A DNA stretch of 64,000 nt. It comes from Micromonospora rifamycinica (GTDB lineage: Bacteria; Actinomycetota; Actinomycetes; Mycobacteriales; Micromonosporaceae). Below, one piece after another: positions 38,432 through 46,718 of this stretch. The stretch is taken from positions 5,586,001 through 5,650,000 of the forward strand of contig NZ_LT607752.1 of assembly GCF_900090265.1 (NCBI RefSeq), given 5' to 3'. Under the pieces are notes generated by a model. It searched no databases. It was not told the origin of the DNA and saw nothing but the letters and a program-made list of their open reading frames with translations. A program made the translations under genes and the position numbers. The first letter of the stretch is position 1. Each line of letters begins with the position of its first letter.

Positions 38432-39994
38432 GTGAGACTCCGCTCCCCCCGCGCGGCCACCCTCGCCGCCGCGCTCGCCGCAGCCCTGGTCACCGGCACG
38501 ATCGTGGCCCCGCCGGCCGCGTCCGCCGCCACCGCCGCCTTCGTCCGCACCGCCAGCTGGAGCAGCGGGTACGAGGCGAAGTTCACCGTCACCAACGACA
38601 CCTCGACCGCCGTCAGCTCGTGGAACGTCCAGTTCGACCTGCCGTCCGGCAGCACCGTCGGCTCGTTCTGGGACGCCCGGCTCAGCAGCTCCGGCCAGCA
38701 CGTCACCGCCCTCAACCAGAGCTGGAACGGCAGCCTCGCGCCGGGTGCCAGCACCACCTTCGGCTTCGTCGTCGCGGGCACCGGCGACCCGGTCAACTGC
38801 ACGGTCAACGGCGCGGCCTGCACCGGCGGCGGCCCCGGCAACCCGACCGGCCCGGCCACCCCGGGCGGACTGCGGGTCACCGGCACCACCGCGTCGTCGG
38901 CCACGCTGGCCTGGAACGCCGTCTCCGGCACGGTCACCGGCTACCGGGTCTACGAGGGCGGCACGGTGAAGGCCACCGTCACCGGCACCTCGACCACCGT
39001 CTCCGGGCTGGCCGCCTGCTCCACGCACAGCTGGACCGTCACGGCGTACAACGCGGCCGGCGAGTCGGCGAAGTCGTCCCCGGTGTCGGCCACCACCACC
39101 GGCTGCACCGGCGGCACCGGCACGATGGCCGCCGCCCCCTACCTCTACCCGGGCTGGGGTGACCCGCCCGCGCCGGCCACCGTGATGGGGGCGACCGGGG
39201 TGAAGTGGTTCACCATCGCGTTCGTGCTCTCCGGCGGTGGCTGCACCCCGGCCTGGGACGGCTCCGGGCCGCTCACCGGGGGCGCGCACGCCAGCACCAT
39301 CGCCGCGATCCGGGCGGCCGGCGGCGACGTCATCCCGTCGTTCGGCGGCTGGAGCGGCAACAAGCTCGGCCCGAACTGCGCGTCGGCCAGTGCGCTCGCC
39401 GGGGCGTACCAGCAGGTGATCAACGCGTACGGCCTGAAGGCGATCGACGTCGACATCGAGAACAGCGACGAGTTCGAGAACGAGGTGGTGCAGGACCGCA
39501 TCCTCGGCGCGCTGAAGATCGTCAAGCAGAACAACCCGGGGATCAGGACGATCGTCACCTTCGGTACCTCGACCACCGGGCCGTCGTACTACGGCACCCG
39601 GCTGATCAACCAGGCCGCCGCGCTCGGCGCGAACATCGACACCTTCACCATCATGCCTTTCGACTTCGGCGGCGGGGCGAACATGTACCAGAACACCGTC
39701 AACGCCGCCGAAGGGCTGAAGACCACGCTGAAGTCGGCGTTCGGCTGGTCGGACGCGACCGCGTACGCGCACATGGGCATCAGCGGCATGAACGGGCTCT
39801 CCGACCAGCAGGAGCTGACCTCGCCGGCCACCTGGACCCAGATCCGGGACTGGGCCAAGGCGCGGGGGCTGTCCCGCTTCACCTTCTGGTCGGTCAACCG
39901 GGACCGCCCGTGCCCGGGGGGCGGGGTGGTCGCCAACTGCTCCGGCATCGCCCAGAACCTGTGGGAGTTCACCTCGATCACCGCGCGGTACTGA
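38432..39994 (+). CDS. Secreted CBM2-FN3-GH18 chitinase-like protein
   Basis: A 520-residue secreted modular protein. A signal peptide (about 1-34) is followed by a CBM2 module (about 35-135; YEAKFTVTN, SWNVQFDLPSG, LNQSWNG), a fibronectin III domain (about 148-230) and a GH18 barrel (about 238-520). The GH18 core has IPSFGGWSGN (substrate strand SxGG) and GLKAIDVDIEN at the catalytic strand. Its DxxDxDxE motif reads K-x-x-D-x-D-x-E: the catalytic Glu and last two Asp are present, the first Asp is Lys. Predicted to bind and attack chitin or chitosan. GTG at 38432 follows GGAGG. Convergent with dedA. Confidence 0.9.
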   Translation: MRLRSPRAATLAAALAAALVTGTIVAPPAASAATAAFVRTASWSSGYEAKFTVTNDTSTAVSSWNVQFDLPSGSTVGSFWDARLSSSGQHVTALNQSWNGSLAPGASTTFGFVVAGTGDPVNCTVNGAACTGGGPGNPTGPATPGGLRVTGTTASSATLAWNAVSGTVTGYRVYEGGTVKATVTGTSTTVSGLAACSTHSWTVTAYNAAGESAKSSPVSATTTGCTGGTGTMAAAPYLYPGWGDPPAPATVMGATGVKWFTIAFVLSGGGCTPAWDGSGPLTGGAHASTIAAIRAAGGDVIPSFGGWSGNKLGPNCASASALAGAYQQVINAYGLKAIDVDIENSDEFENEVVQDRILGALKIVKQNNPGIRTIVTFGTSTTGPSYYGTRLINQAAALGANIDTFTIMPFDFGGGANMYQNTVNAAEGLKTTLKSAFGWSDATAYAHMGISGMNGLSDQQELTSPATWTQIRDWAKARGLSRFTFWSVNRDRPCPGGGVVANCSGIAQNLWEFTSITARY

Positions 39995-40051
39995 GCACCA
40001 CCGCCCGGTGGGGCCGGCCGGTCCGGGCCTCCCGGGCGGGCCGGCTCCCGG

Positions 40052-40723
40052 TCAGCGGCCGGTGGTCACCGACCGCCGGTCGTCCCGGTCGCGTCGGGAG
40101 CGGATCTTCCTGGCCGCCCAGCTCCCGATCATGACGGCGAAGACCGCGAAGATGGCGTAGTTGAACCAGTCGCTGTACTTCTCCACGTCCTGCCAGCGCG
40201 AACCCAGGGTGTAGCCGAGGCCGACGACCAGTGCGTTCCACACCCCGCTGCCGAGCGTGGTGAGCAGCACGAACTCGCCCATCGGCATCCGGTTCGCGCC
40301 GGCCGGGACGGAGACCAGGCTGCGTACCACCGGCACCAGCCGGCCGATCAGCACCGCCCACCGGCCGTGCCGCTCGAACCAGCGGTCGGCCTTTTCCAGG
40401 TCGTCCCGGTCGACCAGCGGGATGCGGTCCAGCCAGTGCTTGAGCCGCTCCTCGCCGATCGCCGCGCCGAGCCAGTAGAGCACCAGCGCGCCGACCAGCG
40501 AACCGACCGTGGCGGCGGCGACGATCACCACCAGGTTGAACCGGCCCTCGGCGGCGAGGTAGCCCGCCATCGCCAGCACGATCTCGCTGGGGATCGGCGG
40601 GATGATGCTCTCCAACGCCACCAGGAAGGCGACGCCGACCGCCCCGAGGGAGTCGATGACGCTCGCCACCCAACCGGTCAGCCCGGTGAACTTGTTCGGG
40701 TCGACGTCCTGGGCGAGAGCCAT
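40052..40723 (-). CDS. dedA: DedA family membrane protein
   Basis: A 223-residue DedA/SNARE-associated (VTT) protein. Key features: ALESIIPPIPSEIVLAMAGYLAAEG with the conserved Glu, E-x-x-x-P-P-x-P-S-E re-entrant element, then FERHGRWAVLIGRLVPVVRSLVSVPAG with the conserved Arg pair, and three further helices. DedA proteins act in membrane lipid (undecaprenyl phosphate or phospholipid) flipping and proton-motive-force-dependent resistance. ATG at 40723 is chosen because GGAAAGGA precedes it; the longer form from 40738 does not. Confidence 0.92.
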   Translation of the reverse strand: MALAQDVDPNKFTGLTGWVASVIDSLGAVGVAFLVALESIIPPIPSEIVLAMAGYLAAEGRFNLVVIVAAATVGSLVGALVLYWLGAAIGEERLKHWLDRIPLVDRDDLEKADRWFERHGRWAVLIGRLVPVVRSLVSVPAGANRMPMGEFVLLTTLGSGVWNALVVGLGYTLGSRWQDVEKYSDWFNYAIFAVFAVMIGSWAARKIRSRRDRDDRRSVTTGR

Positions 40724-40876
40724 TGTCGTCCTTTCCACGGGGCCGGTGGGATCGGACAGTGTTACCCGCCGGGCCGCCGCTCACACCTGGTCGTGGGCGA
40801 TCCCACCCGCCGACGCCCGGCCTGCTGACCCGGCCGACCCCGGGCGCGGCCGGACCGTCCCCGACTGATCCGGGGG

Positions 40877-41491
40877 TCAGTCCGTCGGGTGCAGCGCCGG
40901 ATCCGCCGGCCCCTGCCGCCAGCCGGTGAACCGGACGGTCAACCCGCCCCGGGAGGGCGAGCAGCAGAACGGCCCGGCCAGCGCGACCACGTCCGGGGCG
41001 AGCGGGGCGAGCCGGACCAGCCGCCACGGCGTACCGGCGGTGCGCGCCCGGACGGTCAGCGCGTCGCCGTCCCGGCTGACCCGCACGGTCACCTCGTGCC
41101 CGCTCCAGTCCGGCACCGGGGCCACCGACCAGTCCGAGACCTCCCGGGTGACCACCGCGCCGACCTGCGGCAACCCGTCGCTGATCTCCACCCCGGCCTT
41201 CACCCAGTTCCGTTCGTCCACCCGGACCAGCACCCCGGCCTGGTCGAACTGCGCCGTGTAGTCCAGCACGAAGGTCACCTCGACCGCGGTGTCGACGGGG
41301 AACCCGGCGAGCAGCGCCGACCCGTCGTCGTGGACGAAGCCGTAGCCGGTGTGCCGCCACAGGTCGCTCTCCGCCCCCGGCTCCACCAGCAGGCCACCGT
41401 CGTCGGTCCGCTCCACCCGCACGGGTGGGTGCAGCCACCGGCCCTCGTCCCAGTCCACCACGCGGGCGCCCACCGTCGGATGATCAGCCAT
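40877..41491 (-). CDS. DUF1349 domain protein (concanavalin-like fold)
   Basis: A 204-residue soluble protein matching DUF1349 along its length: an opening W-x-x-P-P-V, GLLVEPGAESDLWRHTGYGF, FVLDYTAQFDQAGVLVRVDERNWVKAGVE, and CCSPSRGGLTVRFTGW at the end. DUF1349 proteins adopt a laminin-G/concanavalin-like beta sandwich and occur near sugar-metabolism genes, but no activity is established. Divergent from the GH13 gene, with a repeat-filled gap between. Start at ATG 41491. Confidence 0.85.
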   Translation of the reverse strand: MADHPTVGARVVDWDEGRWLHPPVRVERTDDGGLLVEPGAESDLWRHTGYGFVHDDGSALLAGFPVDTAVEVTFVLDYTAQFDQAGVLVRVDERNWVKAGVEISDGLPQVGAVVTREVSDWSVAPVPDWSGHEVTVRVSRDGDALTVRARTAGTPWRLVRLAPLAPDVVALAGPFCCSPSRGGLTVRFTGWRQGPADPALHPTD

Positions 41492-41525
41492 GCCGGCACC
41501 GTACCCCGGCCGGCGGCGCGGGGGC

Positions 41526-41629
41526 GGTGACCCGGATGCCCGGCGCGGGAGGGTGACCCGGTGCCCGCCTGTGGGGAGGGTGACCCGGGCGCCCGCTGCG
41601 GGAGGCGGTGACCCGGATGCCCGGCGCGG
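41526..41629. repeat. Imperfect 26-28-bp tandem repeat, four copies
   Basis: GGTGACCCGG opens copies at 41526, 41552, 41579 and 41607, each followed by a variant of TGCCCGGCGCGG. Spacing of 26, 27 and 28 bp shows a decaying array. It occupies the gap between the DUF1349 and GH13 genes and probably overlaps their promoters. Confidence 0.8.
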
Positions 41630-41685
41630 CCACCGGAGGAGGGTTCGCGTTTGCGGGGCGGGCGGATCGGAGACATTAGGCCGGC

Positions 41686-43338
41686 ATGGGTGACAGGTGG
41701 TACTCCGAGGCCGTCGTCTACTGCCTCGACGTCGACACGTACGCGGACTCCGACGGTGACGGGATCGGTGACTTCCGGGGCCTGATCGGGCGACTCGACT
41801 ACCTGGCGCGGCTGGGGGTGACCTGCCTCTGGCTCAACCCGATCCATCCCTCGCCCAACCAGGACGACGGCTACGACGCGACCGACTTCTACAACGTCGA
41901 CCCGCGACTGGGAACCCTCGGTGACTTCGCCGAACTGCTGCACCAGGCCCGGAACCGGGGCATCCGGGTGATCATCGATTTGGTGGTCAACCACACCTCC
42001 GACCAGCACCCGTGGTTCCAGTCCGCCCGCTCCTCGCCCGACTCGCCGTACCGTGACTGGTACGTCTGGGCCGACCACGAGCCGGCGGACCGGCACCAGG
42101 GCATGGTCTTCCCGGGTGAACAGCACGAGACGTGGAGCTACGACCGGACCGCCAAGGCGTGGTACTACCACCGCTTCTACCGGTTCCAGCCGGACCTGAA
42201 CATCGAGAACCCGAAGGTCCGCGCCGAGATCAAGAAGATCACCTCGTTCTGGCTCCAGCTCGGTGTCTCCGGGTTCCGGATGGACGCCGTGCCGTTCATC
42301 ATCGAGCAGACCGAACCGGGCAACCCGAACGCGCCCAAGGACTTCGACTTCCTCACCGACCTGCGCCAGCACGTGCAGTGGCGACGCGGCGACGCGGTGC
42401 TGCTGGCCGAGGCGAACGTCGAGCCCGACCAGCTCCCGGTCTACTTCGGCGACGGCAGCGGCTCGGGCAACCGGATCCACATGCTCTTCGACTTCATGCT
42501 CAACGGCCGGCTCATGCTCGCCCTCGCTCGGGAGGACCCGGAGGCGATCATCGACGCGCTGCGCGACACCCCGAAGCTGCCCACCGGCGGCCAGTGGGCC
42601 ACCTTCCTGCGCAACCACGACGAGATCGACCTGTCCCGGCTCACCGCCGACCAGCGCAACGACGTGCTGGCGAAGTTCGGCCCGGACGAGAACATGCAGC
42701 TCTACGGCCGGGGCATCCGCCGGCGGCTCGCCCCGATGCTCGGCAACGACAGGCGGCACATCGAGCTGGCGTACGCGCTCCAGTTCTCGCTGCGCGGCAC
42801 GCCGGTGCTGCGCTACGGCGAGGAGATCGGGATGGGGGAGAACCTCGCGCTCGACGGGCGGGATGCGATCCGTACCCCGATGCAGTGGTCGTACAAGGAG
42901 AACGCCGGCTTCTCCACGGCGGACCCGGAGAAGCTGATCCGCCCGGTGATCGACCAGGGTGACTTCGGCTATCAGAAGGTCAACGTCACCGCCCAACGGG
43001 GCGACGCGACGTCGCTGCTGGCGTGGTTCGAGCGGATGATCCGGACGCTGCGGGAGGCCCCGGAGATCGGCTCCGGCTCGACCTCGCACATCGACGTGCC
43101 GATGCCGGCCGGGGTGCTCGCACACCGCGCCGACGGCCCCACCGGCACGATGGTCTTTCTGCACAACCTCGGCACCGAGGACGTCGAGGTGGATCTGAGC
43201 AGCGTGGCCCCCGAGGCGGACCTGCCGATCGACGTCCTCACCGACCGGGGTTACGGCGACGTGGGCAAGCTGGACAGCCTCAAGCTGGCCGGGCACGGCT
43301 ACCGCTGGATCCGGCTCTGCCGCTCCACCGGCTACTGA
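41686..43338 (+). CDS. GH13 alpha-amylase family enzyme, trehalose-synthase-like
   Basis: A 550-residue GH13 enzyme. The barrel motifs are in order: DLVVNHTSDQHPWF (region I), GFRMDAVP (region II with nucleophile Asp), LLAEANVEPDQ (region III, acid/base Glu) and FLRNHDEIDL (region IV, stabilising Asp). DSDGDGIGDFRGLIGRLDYL and the HTSDQHPWFQ sequence resemble GH13_16 trehalose synthases (maltose to trehalose), but length and details also fit actinomycete alpha-glucosidase-like relatives. No signal peptide, so it is intracellular. Probably handles maltose, trehalose or another alpha-glucoside. A strong terminator follows. Confidence 0.87.
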   Translation: MGDRWYSEAVVYCLDVDTYADSDGDGIGDFRGLIGRLDYLARLGVTCLWLNPIHPSPNQDDGYDATDFYNVDPRLGTLGDFAELLHQARNRGIRVIIDLVVNHTSDQHPWFQSARSSPDSPYRDWYVWADHEPADRHQGMVFPGEQHETWSYDRTAKAWYYHRFYRFQPDLNIENPKVRAEIKKITSFWLQLGVSGFRMDAVPFIIEQTEPGNPNAPKDFDFLTDLRQHVQWRRGDAVLLAEANVEPDQLPVYFGDGSGSGNRIHMLFDFMLNGRLMLALAREDPEAIIDALRDTPKLPTGGQWATFLRNHDEIDLSRLTADQRNDVLAKFGPDENMQLYGRGIRRRLAPMLGNDRRHIELAYALQFSLRGTPVLRYGEEIGMGENLALDGRDAIRTPMQWSYKENAGFSTADPEKLIRPVIDQGDFGYQKVNVTAQRGDATSLLAWFERMIRTLREAPEIGSGSTSHIDVPMPAGVLAHRADGPTGTMVFLHNLGTEDVEVDLSSVAPEADLPIDVLTDRGYGDVGKLDSLKLAGHGYRWIRLCRSTGY

Positions 43339-43358
43339 CCCGCCACCACTGACCCGCA

Positions 43359-43396
43359 CCCGTCGCCGGCCGGCAGCGTCGCCGGCCGGCGACGGG
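43359..43396 (+). terminator. Strong terminator after the GH13 gene
   Basis: CCCGTCGCCGGCCGGC (43359-43374) and GCCGGCCGGCGACGGG (43381-43396) form a perfect 16-bp stem with a 6-nt loop, 20 bp beyond the stop codon. Confidence 0.85.
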
Positions 43397-43459
43397 TCCG
43401 TCCGGGCCGCCGTTGCGTTAAGCTCCTCCGATCGAGCCACAAGTTACCGGGAGGTAATC

Positions 43460-44218
43460 GTGTCGGAGGAGACCCGCGTCGCCATCGTGACCGGAGCCGC
43501 GCGCGGCATCGGCGCGGCCACCGCCCGGCGGTTGGCCGCCGACGGCATGGCTGTCGCCGTGGTCGACATCGAGGAGTCGGCGACCGGGCAGACGGTGGAC
43601 GCGATCACCGCCGCTGGCGGCCGGGCGCTCGGGGTCGGCGCGGACGTCGCCGACCGGGCCCAGGTGGAGGCCGCCGTCGCGCGGGTCGCCAACGAGCTGG
43701 GCGAGCCGACCGTCCTGGTCAACAACGCCGGGGTGCTGCGGGACAACCTGCTGTTCAAGATGACCGACGCCGACTGGGACACCGTGCTGGGCGTGCACCT
43801 GCGCGGTGCGTTCCTGTTCAGCCAGGCCACTCAGCGGCACATGGTGGAGCAGAAGTACGGCCGGATCGTCAACCTTTCCAGCACCTCCGCGCTGGGCAAC
43901 CGGGGCCAGGCCAACTACGCGGCGGCGAAGGCGGGCCTCCAGGGCTTCACCAAGACCCTCGCTATCGAGCTGGGGCCGTTCGGGGTCACCGTCAACGCGG
44001 TCGCCCCCGGCTTCATCGTCACCGACATGACCGCCGCCACCGCCGCCCGGATGAAGGTCGACTTCGACGCCCTCCAGAAGCACGCCGCCGCCGAGATCCC
44101 GGTCCGCCGCCCCGGCCGACCGGAGGACGTCGCGCACACCATCTCGTTCCTGGCCAGCGAGGGCGCGTCCTTCGTCTCCGGGCAGGTCATCTACGTCGCC
44201 GGCGGGCCGAAGGACTGA
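43460..44218 (+). CDS. Short-chain dehydrogenase, FabG-like (3-oxoacyl-ACP reductase family)
   Basis: A 252-residue classical SDR. Cofactor motif TGAARGIG (about 11-18), NNAG (about 90), catalytic Ser in LSSTSALGNRG, the Y-x-x-x-K pair in YAAAKAG, and a C-terminal SGQVIYVAGG. These are the features of FabG-type 3-oxoacyl-ACP or 3-oxoacyl-CoA reductases. It is not in a fatty-acid synthase cluster, so the native substrate may be another ketone. GTG start preceded by GGGAGG. It has its own upstream region after the GH13 terminator. Confidence 0.87.
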   Translation: MSEETRVAIVTGAARGIGAATARRLAADGMAVAVVDIEESATGQTVDAITAAGGRALGVGADVADRAQVEAAVARVANELGEPTVLVNNAGVLRDNLLFKMTDADWDTVLGVHLRGAFLFSQATQRHMVEQKYGRIVNLSSTSALGNRGQANYAAAKAGLQGFTKTLAIELGPFGVTVNAVAPGFIVTDMTAATAARMKVDFDALQKHAAAEIPVRRPGRPEDVAHTISFLASEGASFVSGQVIYVAGGPKD

Positions 44219-44265
44219 CCAGCCCGCCTGTCGCCTGTCGCCTGTCGCCTGCCGCCTTGGGGGCC

Positions 44266-44691
44266 TCAGGCGTGGGGGCGGGTGGCGGCGCGGGTACGCC
44301 AGAGCCAGAGCAGCCCCAGCACCGGCAACACCAGCGGAATGTAGCCGTACCCGCTGCCGAAGCCGGACCAGACCGTCTCGTCGGGGAAGAGTTCGGCGTC
44401 GACCAGGCTGAGCACTCCGACGCCGACCACCCCCACCAGCTCCACCGAGCAGCAGACCAGCGCGACCCGGCGGCCGGCGTGCCCGGCGCGGGCCAGCCCG
44501 ACCGCTGCCACGATGTAGATCACCGCAGCCATCGCCGAGAGCAGGTACGCCACCGGCGCCTCGTCGAACTTCGTGGCGATCTGCAGCCCGGCCCGGGAGG
44601 TGGCGGCGATGGCGAACAGGATGTAGACGGCGATCAGCAGCCGACCTGGTCCCGCGTTGGTGGCGGGGTGCGCCGTCCGGGTGTCAGCCAC
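44266..44691 (-). CDS. Small four-helix membrane protein
   Basis: A 141-residue protein with four predicted helices: LLIAVYILFAIAATSRAGLQ, YLLSAMAAVIYIVAAVGLA, VALVCCSVELVGVVGVGVL and YIPLVLPVLGLLWLW. The ends are hydrophilic and basic. The GTG start overlaps the end of the upstream membrane-protein gene by 8 bp (GTGGCTGA), so the pair is co-translated. No family recognised beyond conserved actinomycete hypothetical. Confidence 0.75.
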   Translation of the reverse strand: MADTRTAHPATNAGPGRLLIAVYILFAIAATSRAGLQIATKFDEAPVAYLLSAMAAVIYIVAAVGLARAGHAGRRVALVCCSVELVGVVGVGVLSLVDAELFPDETVWSGFGSGYGYIPLVLPVLGLLWLWRTRAATRPHA

Positions 44692-45079
44692 CGGCGACCT
44701 CCCAGGTCTGTTGCAGCCGGACCACGACCACCGGCAGGACCAGGCAGACCGCGCAGACGATCGCCGACCCCCACCGGGTCGGCTCCATCCGGGCCAGCAC
44801 CCAGGCCAGCGGAGGCAGGCAGACCAGCGTCACCAGGTATCCGAAGAACGCGCCCGGCTCGCCGGCCCGCTCACCCCCGGCGACGGCGACCAGGGCCAGC
44901 ACGGTCAGCACCAGCAGCGCCACCTCCAGCAGGCCCAGGCCGACGGACTGCGCGAGGTCCGGCGGCCGGTGCCGGACCGCCGCCACCAGAGCCCAGAGCG
45001 CGAGTACGAGCGACAGGACGATCGTCACCGTGGCGGGGACGCCGTCCACCGGCGAACCGGCCGACGCCGCACCGGTCAT
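44684..45079 (-). CDS. Small membrane protein, partner of the preceding entry
   Basis: A 131-residue protein with four hydrophobic helices, beginning TVTIVLSLVLALWALVAAV and ending near WGSAIVCAVCLVLPVVVV. ATG at 45079 is used because the longer frame runs through a GC-rich repeat tract that is unlikely to be coding. It overlaps the next gene by 8 bp and is first in a two-gene minus-strand operon. Function unknown; together they might form a small membrane complex. Confidence 0.7.
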   Translation of the reverse strand: MTGAASAGSPVDGVPATVTIVLSLVLALWALVAAVRHRPPDLAQSVGLGLLEVALLVLTVLALVAVAGGERAGEPGAFFGYLVTLVCLPPLAWVLARMEPTRWGSAIVCAVCLVLPVVVVRLQQTWEVAGG

Positions 45080-45154
45080 CGCGGACGTCCGATGGGTGTG
45101 TCGTTCACCGGCACAGCCTACTGACCGCCACGGCACGCCCGGACGGCCATGTCG

Positions 45155-45258
45155 GCTGCGGCCTGCGGTACGGCGCGTCGGCTGCGGCCCGCTGGGTGGC
45201 GTGCATCGCTGCGGCCCGTGGTGCGGCGTGCATCGCTGCGGCCCGCTGGGCGGGCGAC
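45155..45258. repeat. 26-27-bp tandem repeat, four copies
   Basis: Copies opening GCTGCGGCC begin at 45155, 45181, 45208 and 45235; the second to fourth share GCTGCGGCCCG and a GGCGTGCATC end. The array fills most of the gap between the divergent small-membrane-protein operon and the oxidoreductase gene. Confidence 0.8.
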
Positions 45259-45314
45259 TAGCGTGGGCGTCGGCCACGGGCTCCCGTGGCCGACGACGAC
45301 ACCGGGGGTTCCTC

Positions 45315-46214
45315 GTGCTGCGGTTCGGCCTGTTCGGCACCGGTCACTGGGCGGCGCAGACGCACGGCACCGGGCTGGCCGCGCATCCGCGCGCCGAGGT
45401 GGTGGGCGTCTGGGGGCGCAACCCGGAACGGGCCGCCGCGTTGGCCGCCCGGCACGGCGTACCGGCGTTCGACGACGTCGACGCGCTGCTCGACGCCTGT
45501 GACGCGGTGGCCGTGGCGCTGCCCCCGGACGTGCAGGCCGAGATCGCCGTCCGGGCCGCCACCGCCGGCCGGCACCTGCTGCTGGACAAGCCCCTGGCGC
45601 TGGCGACCGCCGACGCCGACCGGGTCGTCGCCGCCGCGCAGGCCGCCGGGGTGGCCTCGGTCGTCTTCTTCACCCAGCGGTTCCTGCCCAACATCGACGC
45701 TTTTCTCGCCGCCACCGCCGCGGCCGGCGGTTGGCAGCACGCCCGTGCCGTCCAGCTCGCCTCGATCTACCAGCCCGGCAATCCGTACGCCGACTCCGCC
45801 TGGCGGCGGGAGCAGGGCGCGCTGTGGGACCTCGGCCCGCACGCGTTGTCGATCGTCCTGCCGGTGCTCGGCCGGGTCACCCGGGTGGCGGCGGTGGACG
45901 GCCCCCGGGGCCTGGTGCACCTGCTGCTCACCCACGACGGCGGTGCGACCAGCGCACTGTCGCTGACCCTGGACGCGCCACCGGCGGCGGTCACCCGGGA
46001 CTACACCTTCTACGGCGAGAACGGCACCAGTTCCGTCCCACCGGGCGACGGCAGCGCGCTGGCCGCGTTCGGCACCGCCGTCGACCAGCTCCTGGCGCAG
46101 GTCGACGCGGGTACCCGGGACCACCGGTGCGACGTCCGGTTCGGCCGGGAGGTGGTGGCCGTCCTGGCGGCGGCGGAGACCGCCCGCGCCGAGGCCCGCA
46201 CCGTCGACGTCTGA
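45315..46214 (+). CDS. Gfo/Idh/MocA family oxidoreductase
   Basis: A 299-residue NAD(P)-dependent oxidoreductase. The Rossmann motif is FGLFGTGHWA (G-x-G-x-x-A variant), followed by VVGVWGRNPERAAALAARHG, the D-A-V-A-V-A-L-P-P strand, and the cofactor/catalytic Lys in LLLDKPLAL (the E-K-P motif with Asp for Glu). The C-terminal sheet domain includes WDLGPHALSIVLPVLG. Members oxidise or reduce sugars, inositols or related polyols; substrate unknown here. The GTG at 45315 begins just before the Rossmann motif, which supports it over the longer frame. Confidence 0.87.
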   Translation: MLRFGLFGTGHWAAQTHGTGLAAHPRAEVVGVWGRNPERAAALAARHGVPAFDDVDALLDACDAVAVALPPDVQAEIAVRAATAGRHLLLDKPLALATADADRVVAAAQAAGVASVVFFTQRFLPNIDAFLAATAAAGGWQHARAVQLASIYQPGNPYADSAWRREQGALWDLGPHALSIVLPVLGRVTRVAAVDGPRGLVHLLLTHDGGATSALSLTLDAPPAAVTRDYTFYGENGTSSVPPGDGSALAAFGTAVDQLLAQVDAGTRDHRCDVRFGREVVAVLAAAETARAEARTVDV

Positions 46215-46297
46215 CCCGGCCCGCCGAGGTCGGTGCCGCCGGCCGGGTCGCCCCGCCTACCGGCCGCCCGCGCTGTCCGCCTCCCGGCCGTCCGTGG

Positions 46298-46489
46298 TCA
46301 GGTGAGGGTGCCGAGGGCCTCGTGCAGCGCGGCCGGGTCGTCGAACCGCTCGACGGGCAGGGTACGCAGCGCCTGGAGCAGTTCGGTGCTCGCGCCGTTC
46401 TCCTGCCCCCAGCGGACCAGGTCCTCCCGGGAGACCGGATAGTCGAGTCCGGCCAGGTACTCCTGCAACCGCATCCCGGTGCCGCTCAT
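46298..46489 (-). CDS. DUF2795 domain-containing small protein
   Basis: A 63-residue protein, MSGTGMRLQEYLAGLDYPVS and onward, ending in FDDPAALHEALGTLT. The pattern (L-x-x-L-x-Y-P-x-x-x-x-D-L, then A-x-x-x-L-L-x-A-L-x-x-L-P) is that of DUF2795, a small helical domain common in actinomycetes and of unknown function. The frame continues upstream, but that stretch is low-complexity Pro/Arg sequence matching the intergenic repeats, so ATG 46489 is chosen. Confidence 0.8.
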   Translation of the reverse strand: MSGTGMRLQEYLAGLDYPVSREDLVRWGQENGASTELLQALRTLPVERFDDPAALHEALGTLT

Positions 46490-46718
46490 GACCGTCCGGC
46501 TACCCGTTCCGGTCGCCGCCACACCGCCGACACCGAACGGCACGGGAATGGGCGGCCCCGGACCGGGATCGGGGCGGCCCGGGTCGGGACCGTCCGGGTC
46601 GGGGCGGCGGTTCGGGCGGGACCTCCGGGTCGGGCGGCGGGGTCGGGATCGTCCGGGGCGGCGGGACGGTCCGGTCCGGGCGGCGTTTGTCCGCCGACGC
46701 TGCCGGGTAGCCCCGCCC

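Noticed and set aside
41686..46214. Possible biosynthetic gene cluster formed by the GH13, FabG-like and Gfo/Idh genes
   Set aside because: The genes are on separate transcripts divided by strong terminators and repeats, and no core biosynthetic enzyme is present.
46490..46718. N-terminal extensions of the DUF2795 and Ere-family proteins into this gap
   Set aside because: The extensions are low-complexity translations of a GGGTCGGGGCGG-type repeat; both families start inside their own conserved regions.
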